Assembly (NCBI RefSeq): GCF_037038585.1
Contig: NC_092525.1
Location: 24,386,867 to 24,450,866 of the forward strand
Length of the DNA: 64,000 bases
Origin: Patagioenas fasciata
Lineage: Eukaryota > Chordata > Aves > Columbiformes > Columbidae
Reading direction: 5' to 3'
The notes under the pieces were generated by a model, which ran no database searches, was not told the DNA's origin, and worked only from the letters and a program-made list of their open reading frames with translations. Position 1 is the stretch's first letter, and every line of letters begins with the position of its first letter. Both the position numbers and the translations under genes were made by a program. Below, piece after piece: positions 53,418-64,000 of this stretch.

Positions 53418-54361
53418 TGAGGACTGAGATACTAATTTTTCAGGTTTTTGGTACCTATTTTTTTACTGCTCTGATGAGCAATCCACCATACTACTTTGCA
53501 AATCCTAGGACCATTTATATCACCTAAATCAGGACATCAGAACAATGTACCTTCAGGAAGAAGTAACAACGAATAAAACATAATGACATACAAGTTAAAG
53601 AAATCATTATTGTAGAAATCTTAGCTGTGCTATAAATAAGCAGAATTAGGTGTATTTGTATCAGTACCATATTATCCTGAGGGAGCACAAGATGCAATAC
53701 TGCAGCCATCAAGTGTGCCTAAGCTCTTAGGTCCTGCCTCAGTTCTTCCTAAATACCTAGATGTGACCTTCAAAACCTGTTTGGAGTGCTCTCCCAGCCC
53801 TGGGGTAGCCCTGTTCCCTCCAGAGCTGCCTTTCTAACGTGAAACGCTCCTAATAGCCTCCTTAGTTCTTCATTTGTGAGGTTTGACAACAACTGCTCAA
53901 CCCATGCTGCAGCAGTCAGAATTCCAGAATCACCTGACTGGAAAAGCAGAGTGAGGATGTGCCTGACATCCAACACGATGGTTTGGTTTAAACCACACCA
54001 TAGTTCAGTTATAGTGGACTCAGTTCTGATTTAAACCAGGCCCTCTTGTGTGACTAAAGTGATAGTCTCGCCATGCTCTTCTCCCACACCTTTCACAGGA
54101 GGACCAGGAAACACTCAGCCTGATACTTGTTGTGGCTTGCACTGTTAGCATGGATTGATAAAATCTTTCTCCTAGAAAAAAAGCAGGTTGTCATGTGAGG
54201 AAGCTCTCCAGGTTTCTGTAACACAGATATACATACAGTGCACAACTCCAGTAGGATATTTTGGGGAAGATTTAGAGAACATTCCTGCCTTCAACATTTC
54301 CTGTAAATACCACACTAAAAAAACCCACAATTTAAAATACGTGTGAGTGTCCTAGGTGAGT

Positions 54362-54570
54362 GCTTCCGGAAGCTGGTCATTAAAACACAATTTTCTAATG
54401 AGCAGTGATGTCATTGCTACGCCCATGTGGAGAGCCAATTGTAAACACTACGTGGTTCAACTGAGAAACCCGCTTCCTGTAGATTAATTGCGGCAGTGAC
54501 GTATGTAATATGTAAATAGCACTAATCAGAGATGCCGGCCATAGAACCCCGGGGCAGGCAGGAAGTGAAC
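54362..54570. promoter_or_regulatory. Cluster of ETS, CRE and AP-1-like sites
   Basis: A perfect 12-base palindrome GCTTCCGGAAGC (54362-54373) is two back-to-back ETS sites. TGATGTCA follows at 54406-54413, CTTCCTGT near 54473, TGACGTA at 54497-54503, and AGGAAGTGAA at 54560-54569. Together with several TAAT cores in about 200 bases this is far denser than the surroundings. It lies about 6.5 kb upstream of RGS18, a gene of platelets and other blood cells where ETS factors act. It could be an enhancer or a distal promoter. Confidence 0.4.
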
Positions 54571-56534
54571 ACAGCTGAGAACTTTGCAGACTCACTTTCT
54601 TATTTTGACCTTTTCAAAAGACAAAATAAATGTATTTAGTTTAGCACAGATGTAAACATTTTCCACAGCAGAAGTTCTGCAGAAACTACAGAGATTTCCA
54701 AGCCTGAGCCAAGATTCAGTTTTCATCACAGATGCCTTACAAAACTCTTTCGAGACCTACAGACCCTGAATGCAAAGCATTATGTTCCTGTTGTCAGTGA
54801 TCCATATCTGAAGAAATGCAATTTTGCTTCCTTCCTTTTAAACATCAGCAAGAAAAAGGAGGTTTTATAATGTGGACTGTGTGTAGGTGTTATAATGTTT
54901 CTCTTCCACTAACTCCAAAATATCCCACATGCCAAGTTCCTCCACTAGTAAGAATCTCTTAAGTGCACCACTGAAGAATTCCACTGATTTAGCAGACTGC
55001 AAGCTCCTCTACTTAAGATTTATGGTAAAAGTATTTTCCTTTTAGTATTGTTTCATGAAGCAAAAATGTTTGTTTTGTTTAACCTTAAGATGAACAAAAC
55101 AACTCTTTTAGTCACATTGCTATAAAATTGTAAGTCCAATTATGGTTCCCAATGACGAATAAAAAATATTAAGTGATAAATTGTTAAGGGGTTACTGAAG
55201 AGCAGCAGATTTCTTAAAACCAAATTCATTCAGAACATGTAATTTTAATTTTCAGCTCTAAGAACTATGGAAATATATCTTTTCAGCCCCTGCTCTTCAC
55301 TGAAGCTTCCTTCCATGCTTATTCTTCACAGAACAGTAAAGGGACTGTGTTGTTTTTTTTTTTTCCCTCCCACAAATATGAATGTTGCCTCAGCAGAAAC
55401 CAAAACAACCTCACAAAAGCTATACTGGTAAAACTGGATTTGAATAAGAACAATGGCAGAACTCAGTTGTGGAGAAGCCCAGTCAGTGCTAGAATATGAG
55501 CATGGACACAACAGGAGGCAAAGTTTACGCTTACCTGGCAAGTAGCAAAAACAGTTTGAAGGAAGTTGTGGAGGGATTTCTAACACAGGAGAACTTCTCA
55601 CTGTGTTCTAGTTCTCTGTGCTGAGCTGAACTGCTCCACCAGGGCTTCACTTGTATTCAGCTGAATACAACATCTGAATTTTTCAGTGCTCACCTTTAAA
55701 AAAGAAATATAGCACATTCAGTGTATAATACAATGTCATTATTGCTAATAGTATCAGTCTCTATTTCTTGCACAGAGGGCAGCTGTTGGGTCTACACAAG
55801 TCCAGCACGACTTTACCATCACCTGTGAGAGGACCTTATCAAACACTAACAGAAGCCAGTGCAGACACCTGAGGAATAAGCCCAAAGAGATCAGGACATC
55901 ACCTCAGAGAACTTCCTGCACTTTATGATCTATTCAATTTTGCTTTCTTCGTCACATAAAGATCATTCTGAAAAGACATATTCTATTCATCTAACTATGA
56001 AAGCTCTTGAAAAATGTATTTATTCTTTGCTACAAGTAATAGATCACTAAGTCAATATTGCTCTCACTTTGCAGAGATTATCTTGATTTGAGGGCTTCAA
56101 AGTCCCTAGCCTCCTTCCCAAAAGATTTGCGAACACATTTCAGTAGTTGAGAAATGGTTGGGAATCAGGACATTCGGATCTCATCCCAAATTTCTTTAGA
56201 GCTTTCTTGGTCTCTAGTCGTGTCATCAACATAACAGTCTGGGTCTCTGGGTCTGCTTTTTCTGGCTTAAAATAACTTAGTCATTTTCCTATATCGTCAC
56301 TGTGTAGTATACAAAACAGCCCAGAAGCATTTATAGGGTCATTAATACTGTTGCTATAACTACTGTAGCCTGCAGTGCAAAACAGAAATACTTATTAGCA
56401 CCAGCACCACTCCTGACAAAACACAGACTGACCTTCATACAATTTGGCTACTTCAGGGTCTGGATTTAAGATTAGCTTTCTATTAATGGGGGAAAAAAAA
56501 AAAATTGTTTGTAATTATTCCCTTCCTTCCCTAT

Positions 56535-58950
56535 TCACAGTATCACAGTATCACAGTATGTTTGGGATTGGAAGGGACCTCAAAAGATCATCTAGTCCAA
56601 TCCCCCTGCTGGAGCAGGAATGCCTAGGTGAGGTCGCACAGGAATGTGTCCAGGCGGGCTTTGAATGTCTCCAGGGAAGGAGACTCCACAACCTCCCTGG
56701 GTAGCCTGTTCCAGTGCTCTGTTACCCTCACTGAGAAGAAGTTCTTTCTCAAATTTAAGTGGAACCTCTTGTGTTCCAGCTTGATCCCATTGCCCCTTGT
56801 CCTATCATTGTTTGCCACTGAGAAGAGCCTGACTCCATCCTCATGGCACTCACCCTTTATATATTTATAAACATTAATAAGGTCACCCCTCAGTCTCCTC
56901 TTCTCCAAACTAAAGAGACTCAGCTCCCTCAGCCTTTCTTCATAAGGGAGGTGCTCCACTCCCTTAATCGTCTTTGTTGCCCTACGCTGGACCCTCTCCA
57001 GCAGTTCCCTGTCCTTCTTGAACTGAGGGGCCCAGAACTGGACACAATATTCCAGATGGGGTCTCACCAGGGCGGAGTAGAGGGGAAGGAGGACCTCTCG
57101 ATCTACTGACCACCCCCCTTGTAATACACCCAAGGGTGCCATTAGCCTTCCTGGCCACAAGGGCACAGTGCTGGCTCATGGTCATCCTGCTGTCCACCAG
57201 GACCCCCAGGTCCCTTTCCCCTGCACTGCTCTCTAATAGGTCATTCCCCAACCTATACTGGAACCTGGGGTTGTTCCTGCTCAGATGCAGGACTCTACAC
57301 TTTCCCTTGTTAAATTCCATCAGGTTATCGCCCGCCCAACTCTCCAGCCTGTCCAGGTCCCGCTGGATGGCAGCACAGCCTTCTGGCGTGTCAGCCACTC
57401 CTCCCAGCTTAGTGTCATCAGCAAACTTGCTGATAGTACACTCAATTCCCTCGTCTAAATCATTAATGAATATATTGAATAATATTGGCCCCAGTACTGA
57501 CCACTGAGGCACTCCACTAGATACTGGCCTCCAACTGGACTCCGCACCATTGACCACCACTCTCTGGCTTCTCTCTTTAAGCCAGTTTGCAACCCGCCTC
57601 ACTACTCTATTGTCTAGACCACACCTCCTCAATTTAGCTGTGAGGATGCTGTGAGGGACTGTGTCAAAGGCTTTGCTGAAGTCAAGGTAGACCACATCCA
57701 CCGCTCTGCCATCATCCATCCACCTTGTTACATTCTCATAAAAGGCTATGAGGTTGGTCAAGCATGACTTACCCTTGGTAAAGCCATGCTGACTGCCCCT
57801 AATGACCCTCTTATCCCTGATGTGCCTTGAGATGACACCAAGGATAAGCTGTTCCATTACTTTCCCAGGGACAGAGGTGAGGCTGACCGGTCTATAATTA
57901 CCCGGGTCCTCCTTCTTGCCCTTTTTAAAGACTGGAGTGACATTTGCTTTCCTCCAATCCTCGGGCACCTCTCCCGTTTCCCAAGACTTGGCAAAAATGA
58001 TGGATAGCGGTCCAGCAATGACCTCAGCCAGCTCCCTCAGCACCCGCGGGTGCATCCCATCTGGACCCATGGATTTATGGACGTCCAGACTACTTAATTG
58101 TTCCCTAACCCAATGCTCATCGACTAAAGCAAACTCCTCCATTAACCTGGCTTCATCCGGGGTCTCAGGGGTACAGGGTTCCCCAGGACAGCCTCCAGCG
58201 GAGTAGACAGAGACAAAGGCGGCATTCAGCAATTCTGCCTTCTCTGTGTCTTCTGCCACCAGGGCACCCACCTCATTCATCAGTGGGCCTACATTGCCTC
58301 TGGTATTAGTTTTATCTGCTATGTATTTGAAAAAGTTCTTCTTGCTGTCCTTGACCCCTCTCGCCAGCTGTAATTCTAAGGAGGCCTTGGCTACCCTAGC
58401 TGCCTTCCTGCATCCTCTAACAGCAGCCTTATATTCCTCCCAAGTGGCCAGTCCCTGCTTCCATGACCTGTAAACTCGCCTCTTCTGCTTGAGCATACCC
58501 AACAGATCCCTATTCAACCACGCAGGCCTTCTGGCTCCCTTCCTCGACTTCCTACATGTGGGGATGCTCTGATCCTGAGCATGGAAGAAGCAATCTCTGA
58601 ATGCAATCCAGCTCTCTTGGGCCCCTTTTCCTTCAAGCAGTCTTGCCCATGGGATTTCCCCCAGCAATTGCTTGAAAACGCCGAAATTAGCCCTGCCAAA
58701 GTCCAGGGTTGCAATTCTACTTGCTATTCTGTTCCTGCCACACGAGATGCTGAACTCCACCACCTCGTGGTCACTGCAACCCAGGCAGCCCTCAACCTTT
58801 ACTGCTTCGACCAGACCCTCTTTGTTAGTGAGGATGAGATCCAGCAGTGCACCTCTCCTGGTCGGCTCCTCCACCATCTGCATGAGGAAGTTATCATCAA
58901 TGCACTGGAGGAACCTCCTGGACTGTGGCTGGCTGGCCTTCCCTCCTCCC
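56535..58950 (-). mobile_element. CR1 LINE, 5'-truncated, long ORF2
   Basis: The minus strand encodes most of CR1 ORF2: the C-terminal end of the endonuclease domain ([35 protein letters not shown]), then the reverse transcriptase with [27 protein letters not shown] and the catalytic FADDTKLGG, then the C-terminal domain ([50 protein letters not shown]). The reading frame is open for over 600 codons with one frame change near 57100, where two bases seem to be lost in a GAGAGA run. The 3' end is three copies of TCACAGTA on the plus strand (56535-56558). The 5' end breaks off within the endonuclease near 58950, next to a poly-A/G-rich junction. ORF1 and most of the endonuclease are missing, so it cannot move by itself. 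The good state suggests a fairly recent insertion. Confidence 0.93.
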
Positions 58951-59059
58951 CCAAAAAAAAATTCCAAATGAGTTCTCAGGAGCTGCACAGAAGATCAGTG
59001 CATTCAGGAATGATATTACTGTCACAGCATAGTTACAGTAATACTTCAAGCACCTAAGA

Positions 59060-59175
59060 CATAACACCTGTTGCTTTAGAGTCATTTAAAAGTGGACTGG
59101 ACAAGCCATTCAGGCGTACACTGGGGAGAGCCCATTGCTAGTGGCTGCTGAAAGAGATCACACAATGGGTCATAC
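59060..59175 (+). mobile_element. Possible old LINE ORF2 3' scrap
   Basis: The plus strand translates as ALESFKSGLDKPFRR, which resembles the last part of CR1/L3-type ORF2 (family pattern LExFKxxLDxF). It is opposite in direction to the CR1 next door. Only about 20 codons fit, so the call is weak. Confidence 0.3.
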
Positions 59176-59179
59176 CCAT

Positions 59180-60770
59180 CTCTAAGTTACGTGATGTAGT
59201 GGCAAGGCCACTATAATTCACTTCTGAGTTATGTTTCGTGCTACAAATATTTCTTAAATCAGCTTATATGAATTACTAAGACTACAATTAACCACATTTT
59301 CTGGGAACCAAAATCACCAGGTGACCAAACTATGGCAGATGAACACAGTATTATATACACACAATATGCGAAAAAAAAAATCACATGACTAACACTGCAG
59401 AAAAGTAACATGAAATTATGAATTCTGTATTTATTAACTTATTGGTAAAAGACAGAATATATTATTGAGGCAGCTATGGTTAAGGGCAGCTTACCATAAG
59501 CAGGATGTAATTTATAAGCCTACTCTGAAAGTGAAAATGCAGTTTGAAACCATAACCCTGCTTCTTTAAGGTCCTTGGGTCATAAAAGGCAGATTTGCAT
59601 TAAACATTTCCCATTCAGTCTGATTTTAAAATCTGCATCATAGATGTAATACATGGGAGTTTTCTTTCATTTTTTATCTCTTAAAAAATAATCACAACAA
59701 ATAACATCTTTTTTGTTATAGTTCAGGAATTTGGAGTCCCAGCAGAGGTTTTTGGTGTGGTGGGGTTTTTTGTTTGTTTTTGGTTTTGTTTTGTTTTTAG
59801 TTCTTTGAACCTTAGTACCTCACATCCTCCTCAGCTCCACAAGCCACAAGGAAAAGGCCATCGTGGGACTTTCACCAGAACTTACCTGTGTTGCAGTAAT
59901 TGCACAGATCAGGACAAAACTGTTGGAGTGTGATGAGGTCACATATTTTCCCCAAGGCTTAGGTCGTACCTGAATAATCAAAATGAGGCATTAGCATTAA
60001 AAAAGGAGGTCTATTTCATTCTTAATCAATTAACTAATGCATAATTTTAATCTTTTCCAGCCCATCATTCACCTAACACTGAAGAGGTTCCTTTAGTAGA
60101 TGTATTGTTCCTATGACATCTCCAACACAAATTCTACTTAAGAACGAGAAACTTAATTGACATCAAGCTTGTACGTGAGGAGGTAACTTGTGCTGATCAG
60201 CTTGCATTTTTACACTATGCAAACTGAAATGAGAAATTTTGGGTTATTTACTGTCAAAATAAAAAATAATTTTAAAAAAACCCTCACAAATTTTTGTGAT
60301 GAATTAAGAACTTCTTATCCTGGTTGGACACTGTAAATGAAAACAAAACCCACAAATATAAAATCTAAAGGAGGAGCCTTAAGTGGAAAAACTTGAAATT
60401 AGAAGGAGGTGCTCATAATTTCTGAAAAATGGTGCAAAAATTAAAATCTGCACTTACAAAATACGTGATTAACCACAGCTTCATGTGGCTCTTGCAGGAG
60501 ACCTTGAGAACACTGAGTTTCAAGTTAGCATTCTGTAGGTAGAACTGATATTGTGTCCAGTTTATGGCATCTGAGGCTGTAGAGGGCACTTTGATGTCAG
60601 TTAAACATTCTTTTAAGAGCTTAAGATAATGTTGTGTATTATTTTATACAAAATTATTCCCATTTGAGTTCATTTTATGCAAACTATATACACTTCTCAC
60701 AGGTGTTTGGAGGAAAATGATGGCATTATCCTAATTCTAGTAAAATATCAAGTTCCACAAGAAGAAACTC
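59180..60770. other. AT-rich RGS18 upstream flank
   Basis: I find no exon here. A TTTG/GTTTT-rich run lies at about 59752-59800. The remainder is ordinary AT-rich non-repetitive DNA. Confidence 0.5.
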
Positions 60771-60775
60771 AAAGT

Positions 60776-61081
60776 CGTTCTCTGCCGACAGCCATGTAAG
60801 CCAACGGCCATTTTGCAAAGTTGCAATCTCACTTCCCCAAATGACGACTGTAAAACCAGAACTTGACTTCAAGTACCGGGTATGTGCAGCTGCGGCGGCA
60901 CTGAAGGTGGAGAACCTCCTTCTTCTCACCACCTGCTCTGGAGACTGCTCCGTGGCCAAGTGGGGACCAGCCAGCCCAACACAGCATGCGAGAGCTCTCC
61001 TGAGCACATCACCAACACCAGCTGCTGCCAGGAAATAAGAGAAACATTTTTTCTGAAACCGGGAAGCTTTTTTAGAGGAAG
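60776..61081 (+). promoter_or_regulatory. GC-rich, CpG-containing segment before RGS18 (promoter / 5' UTR)
   Basis: About 250 bases of GC- and CpG-richer sequence (CCGAC, ACGGCC, GCGGCGG, TCCGTGG, GCGAG) stand in an otherwise AT-rich region and stop some 50 bases before the RGS18 ATG. Purine motifs AGGAAATAAG and AGAGGAAG lie just before the start codon. This probably includes the core promoter and 5' UTR. No TATA box is evident. Confidence 0.4.
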
Positions 61082-61986
61082 ATGGAGAACCCACTTCTCT
61101 TATTCCCCCAACTAAACATTTCTGCTTCAAAGGATAAAGCCTATTACAAAATCATGAAACCTGCAATTAAAGAAGAGCCACATAAATCAGGCAAGCCTGG
61201 GTAAGTTTAAGGTCATGCTGACACTCGGAGTGTGCTGTTTACATAGAGAAATCTTTTAACATAGTTTGTGGGTATGAATTTAGGGGATGTATCATTTTAT
61301 TTTTGACTGATATATATGAAAACTCTTGAACTACAAGCCTGGGAATTGTATAAATAAAATATTAATTCATCACAGAAATATTTTTAAAGAACAAAACCCC
61401 AAATCAAATAATAGACTAAGAAAATAGGAAAGGGAGGTTTCAAGAAGTTCTGGGAAAGGCTTCTTTAAAGCCTGAATATGATCTGAGAAAGTTTCTTTTT
61501 AAAAATTTCAAAAGACAGGAAGCAATACTTCCTTTTTCTTTGCGGAACATTAAAAGTAAAAGAATCTGAGCCAACTGTTTATGTTCTCTAATGTGAAATT
61601 TCACCCCTTTATCTTTAAAGCAACTGAAAAAGATACTGAAAATGAAAATATTTCTTTTTCTCTTTGCCAGCACTTCCTATGTAAATTCGTGCTAAGCTAT
61701 AAAGAAAATAATCATTAATATGACTAATAAATGCAGGAGAAGTGGCATCAGCATTACTGTAAGTGAACATAGGGGGATCTATGATGCAGAAGCAGAGATA
61801 TTAGTCAAAGGAAGTGTTTGGGAAAAAACCAAACCCACAACTTCCAACAAGGTTGCTCTTAAAGCTGCCCTAATTCTGTTGCAGAGCTAAGCAGAAGAGA
61901 AACAGGCTGAGCCTTCTCCTGCAGAAATCTGAATTCCATGAAGGTGATCATCCTGGTAAACCTGGAAACTTGACAAAAGCAGCAAG
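61082..61986 (+). CDS. RGS18: Regulator of G-protein signaling 18, first two coding exons (partial)
   Basis: Exon 1 is 61082-61200 (39 codons plus two bases) and exon 2 is 61885-61986, joined by a GT..AG intron with fitting phase. Exon 1 encodes MENPLLLFPQLNISASKDKA and onward, against human RGS18 METTLLFFSQINMCESKEKT. Exon 2 encodes AKQKRNRLSLLLQKSEFHE, almost the same as human AKEKRNRLSLLVQKPEFHE, and ends in the same split Arg codon that in R4 RGS genes precedes the 62-base exon starting the RGS box. That exon was not found in the 2 kb to the right edge, so the RGS box lies outside the window. RGS18 is a Gi/Gq GTPase-activating protein of platelets and other blood cells. It lacks the MCxGL start of RGS4/RGS5. 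The sequence is open and looks intact. Confidence 0.9.
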
Positions 61987-64000
61987 GTAAGCATTGTAAA
62001 AGACGGAGTCATGGGGATTCCTTTCAGGAAGTGCCTGTGTGACTCAGAACATTTCCTGCATTTGTGTGCGTGCATTCAGATGTGGCAGAGAATAACGCTT
62101 TCAAGATCTATTTAATTTAAAAGCTAACAATCAAACCCAAGCATACAAACACTATAGAATTGACTGATATGCATCGAGGTAACTCACCAATAGTGTTCTC
62201 ACACAATGAAGCATGGACTATTCCCCATACGCTTGCAGAGACATTTAAAACTTCACTCATGGCAACGGTATTTTTATTAGTTCACTGACTATATTGAGCA
62301 AGCATCAAATCAGAAATGCAGGTGACAAATTACTGCTTCTGAGGAAATCACACAGCTCCTTGGAAAGCAGGTTTTCCAAATAATTCAGTGATGTACAAAC
62401 GCCAGATGCAAGTCAAATAATGAATGCATAGTTCCTCAATAATTACAGTAATTGTTTGAACACCCTTGTCTTCAAAATTCAGATACTGATGTTTAAACAC
62501 TGTTGTAATATTGTCCCTGTTATACTATTTCTCATGAAAATGCCAGGTTAAATCTTAGTTTTGTTGACTTTACTAAGAGCTTAGTTCCTGACTTCAGTGG
62601 GGTACCAGGATCTCACTGATACATTAAGAATTGCAGTTTGTAGGTCGTGACGGAAAAGAAGGAACGCATGAAGTACTGCAACTCCATGGCTGAAAAGATT
62701 TGCTGCGCCTTTCTTTCCATCACTTCAGAACACTTCAGTGTTTTCCATGCTCTTTTGTCCTCTTAAGCTTGATGAACCTTGTTTAAGCAGTTACCATCTT
62801 TGGGACCAAGAGGCCTGCTGTGACCAGAACTGCTTCTACAACCCCTTACTATATAATAATTGTGAACACATGGTAGAAGTTGCACAAAGACCCAAACTCT
62901 GTTTCTAGAGCCCATTAAAAAGTTGCTGAGAAATGGATATCTAAACACTTGCACCTGTGCATCTGGAAAATTAGGTAATGTTTGTTGCTCACATGTCCAA
63001 ATATCACATCCATCCAAATAACAGAATGATGTATTCATGATCTGGAAGACTTTTCACTCCACACTCATAGGTGGTTTCATGACTTTTCTTTCTTTCTTTC
63101 TTGTTTTGCTGCTGGCAGTAGTCTTAATTCAATGGTTTTACATTCATTCAGAAATACCAGTCCTTGCAATGATGAACAAAAGGTAAAACAATGCTTAGAA
63201 CATCATTTTTCTGTGTCTCGGTTGTCAAAGTGTAAAACCACGCTATGATCTGAACAGAGAAAGCACAGCCTCCATTTCACCTGTATGCAGACAGTATTAC
63301 CCTGATTACCCTTGGGTATTTCATACAAAGTACTGTTCTTCTCTATTATTATATATATAGTTTATATACATAGAGAGAGATGAAGATTATTTTCAGTGGA
63401 AAAGAAAATGGAAAAAAGGCAAATTACCTTTTTCAAATAATAAAGTGAAATAATAGTTTGGGATTTAGAATTTCAGCAATTTACTTAGTTTTTATGGTTT
63501 CCATTCTTCACAGAGATATTAACATAAATAGAAACAGAACTGAACCAAACAATGCAGATGGACAGTGTGGTGATAGTGGAAATGCCTATGACCTGTTACA
63601 TACGTGAGTTTCTTCTCACCTTTAGAAAGTGGCAAAGCTGAATAAATCTTGTTTTCTGTCTATTATTGCAGCAACTCATTGCTGCACCCAGGTCTCGGGA
63701 ATCTGTGAAGCTACTGGCTTGATGTAGTTTTTGAAGGAAAATCAGAAATTCACACTAGGAGTTTCCAAACCCAGCAAAGAACCTCTCCAGCATTCTGTGC
63801 AATTGTGGACTGTGTGTGTTGTGTAAAGCCACCAGGGTTTCTCTTTCACTGTGACCAAGTTAATTTCTGTAGCTATAGGAACCCACTGTTCTAAGACTTA
63901 CAAGGGCACACAGTTCAGAGAACTGCACTTTTTTGTACTTCTCATAACTCAAAAAATTGTGTAAGGGAGTGAGGTCTCATTTTCCTCAGGTTCAGAATCC
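61987..64000. other. RGS18 intron 2 (part)
   Basis: AT-rich intron sequence reaching the edge of the window. It contains a short (TTTC)n run near 63085-63101 and an ATAT/GAGA patch near 63345-63380. I looked for the 62-base third exon and did not find it. Confidence 0.6.

Larger units (their letters stand above)
34200..56530. other. Gene-poor interval between RGS4 and the CR1 element
   Basis: Over 22 kb I find no reading frame with family motifs and no convincing exon chain. Human CCDC190, which neighbours RGS4 on one side, was looked for by its coiled-coil N-terminus and not seen. The interval is AT-rich and contains simple repeats, an old CR1 scrap, a dispersed-repeat copy, and three blocks that read like conserved regulatory DNA (listed separately). 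Confidence 0.5.

Noticed and set aside
53770-53976. A 68-codon minus-strand frame containing EQLLSNLTNEELRRLLGAF
   Set aside because: It reads somewhat protein-like (charged and leucine-rich), but it is short, isolated, has no clear splice partners and matches no family I know.
57136-59057. Plus-strand frames within the CR1 interval
   Set aside because: They are antisense to CR1 ORF2, which accounts for the low stop density.
60726-61130. A 134-codon minus-strand frame over the RGS18 promoter and exon 1
   Set aside because: It has no motifs and is antisense to RGS18 exon 1, which is well supported.

Overview
The window looks like a piece of a bird chromosome. The evidence is vertebrate split genes with compact introns (about 0.1 to 5 kb), a CR1 LINE whose 3' end is made of 8-bp repeats, older CR1 scraps, and almost no other interspersed repeats. 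I cannot name the species. The left third is GC-rich. The right half is AT-rich and gene-poor.

Layout from left to right. 1-4573 holds no gene I can support. 4574-5770 (minus) is one long exon for a PI-PLC X-domain protein of the Bacillus/Listeria type. All five active-site residues are present, and its last ~125 codons run through a 40-bp minisatellite. A CpG-rich stretch (about 6600-7330) leads into a five-exon HTATIP2/TIP30-like SDR gene on the plus strand (7076-9302) with a clear polyadenylation signal at 9576. RGS5 follows on the plus strand (five coding exons, 14532-22676), with a CCAAT/TATA promoter and an overlapping upstream ORF. RGS4 lies opposite on the minus strand (five coding exons, 33956-28850), with its own TATA box and a CRE-like site. 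The two are convergent and share the same exon phases and internal exon sizes. From 34.2 to 56.5 kb I find no gene, only simple repeats, CR1 scraps and several enhancer-like blocks. A 5'-truncated but well-kept CR1 lies at about 56535-58950 (minus). At the right end the first two coding exons of RGS18 (61082-61200 and 61885-61986, plus) are present; the rest lies beyond the window.

Three of the gene products (RGS5, RGS4, RGS18) are small R4-type RGS proteins, GTPase-activating proteins that switch off Gi/Gq alpha subunits. The window is therefore mainly part of an RGS cluster. In human, RGS4/RGS5 (1q23) and RGS18 (1q31) are far apart, so their adjacency here is worth checking. The PI-PLC and the HTATIP2-like gene are divergent neighbours with no obvious pathway link to the RGS genes. 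I saw no tRNA, rRNA, CRISPR array, LTR element or endogenous retrovirus.
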